Assembly (NCBI GenBank): GCA_910578995.1
Contig: CAJTSY010000097.1
Span: 1 to 14,911 of the forward strand
Length of the DNA: 14,911 nt
Direction of reading: 5' to 3'
Origin: an uncultured Acetatifactor sp.
GTDB lineage: Bacteria > Bacillota > Clostridia > Lachnospirales > Lachnospiraceae
Position 1 is the first letter of the stretch, and every line of letters starts with the position of its first letter. Shown here piece by piece: positions 14,283 to 14,911 of this stretch. The position numbers were made by a program, and so were the translations under genes. The notes beneath the pieces are model-generated. The model was not told the DNA's origin. It did not search any database and saw only the letters and a program-made list of their open reading frames with translations.

Positions 14283-14311
14283 GGCTTCTGTTATTTCACA
14301 CCACCGCTTCT
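14283..14311 (-). promoter_or_regulatory. Possible paired regulator site upstream of the response regulator
   Basis: GCTTCT occurs at 14284-14289 and 14306-14311, a direct repeat 22 bp apart, each preceded by C(G/C)G-like bases. The pair is 73-100 bp upstream of the regulator ATG. Spacing near two helical turns is what LytTR regulators use, and a CTTCT core also appears in the dyad array before the ABC genes. The repeat is short, so chance is a real alternative. Confidence 0.2.
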
Positions 14312-14315
14312 ACTA

Positions 14316-14911
14316 TCATTTTATATCCAAAATAATGTTCCCTGACCCCGGTTTTTTCTTTTTGTTAAAGTTAAAGCTAATCATATATCCTTTATCCAGG
14401 TGATAATACTCCAGATATTCCAGCAACTGCCTCTCTCCTCTCTTATGGTACTCTTCGCCATGCCATATCTTTAATTCTATCACATACTGCGTCCCGCCAT
14501 AATCCACAATCACATCCGTACGTTTTGCATCCCTTGTCTGGGCTTCGATATAATAGTTCCCTGCTCCATTTATAATAGGTTTCAGATATAACAGGAAGAA
14601 TTTCCGACCATAGTCCTCAATGAACTTCCAGTCGTTTTCGCCATAAATATCTGTAAAGTGCACCACAAATCGCTCCAACACAAGATTCATATCCAGTTTT
14701 CCATCTATAATAAACTGCCTTTTCTCCTGATCCGCCATTCTGTAGATTACACTTGTCAGCTCAGCCTCCGACAGGAAGAAATCATCCATTCCGGTATGCC
14801 TGTCCTGCTCATACTCTGTCAGCATATCCGCTATCTGCTCCGCGGAAAACGCCATTTCGACTCTGAACCTGGCAGCAATATTCCACGGGCTGTTATATTG
14901 ATGCGCTTCAT
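14316..14911 (-). pseudogene. AAA-ATPase-like/PD-(D/E)XK protein, 3' part, internally deleted and cut by the window edge
   Basis: The frame stays open to the window end, so the ATG at 14855 is internal. Residues before it read SPWNIAARFRVE and match the lid region of the AAA-ATPase-like (PF09820) proteins. The C-terminal half is the associated PD-(D/E)XK nuclease-like domain (PF08011). From the ATG, Asp114 lies in KRTDVIVDYG and Glu127/Lys129 in YVIELKIWHG, followed by GERQLLEYLEYY and FNFNKKKK. In intact relatives I would expect well over 100 residues between the HTGMD segment (residues 20-24) and FFLSEAEL (26-33). Here they abut in frame, so a middle segment seems to have been deleted. The C terminus (GSGNIILDIK) is also shorter than usual. 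Function is uncertain: these proteins are abundant and often decayed in gut anaerobes. Confidence 0.7.

Overview
The window reads as a piece of an anaerobic gut-type Firmicutes chromosome, most likely Clostridia/Lachnospiraceae. Supporting this are AGGAG-type ribosome binding sites, an O2-sensitive glycyl radical diol dehydratase, an Agr-like two-component system and an AAA-ATPase-like/PD-(D/E)XK protein of a kind common in that group. This assignment is inference from gene content. Every gene I can support lies on the minus strand, so transcription runs from high to low coordinates. The long plus-strand reading frames are antisense shadows.

Region 1 (about 14.9 to 8.3 kb) is a regulated export locus. 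The order is LytTR response regulator (14211-13459), AgrC-like sensor kinase broken by a frameshift (13455-12243), a terminator-like hairpin, three tandem 19-bp dyad repeats, then two 8-bp-overlapping ABC exporter half-transporters (12069-10207 and 10214-8376) and a terminator. I find no convincing precursor peptide gene. Upstream, at the window edge, is the 3' part of an AAA-ATPase-like/PD-(D/E)XK gene that appears to have lost an internal segment.

Region 2 (about 8.3 to 7.7 kb) has no large gene. It holds a possible 28-codon ORF, a compact tRNA-like RNA candidate (T-arm with loop TTCGAGT, two more hairpins with 7-nt loops, an enclosing stem and a downstream terminator-like hairpin), and a near-consensus promoter (TTGACA-17-TATACT) for the next gene.

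Region 3 (7.7 to 4.2 kb) is metabolic. It encodes a PNP/UDP-family nucleoside phosphorylase and an 841-aa glycerol/propanediol-dehydratase-like glycyl radical enzyme. The latter has the diol-binding and catalytic residues in place, but no activase and no microcompartment genes are nearby.

Region 4 (4.2 to 0 kb) is an accessory stretch of small genes. It contains a 42-codon YfbM/DUF1877-like fragment, a tightly coupled trio (Cys-rich zinc-ribbon-like protein, 67-aa protein, P-loop protein), an AT-rich MNT nucleotidyltransferase/HEPN pair with its own promoter, a DJ-1/PfpI protein whose nucleophile cysteine is serine, a 65-aa Cys-containing protein and a class I SAM methyltransferase. No CRISPR array, rRNA, canonical tRNA, intact insertion sequence or integrase was seen.
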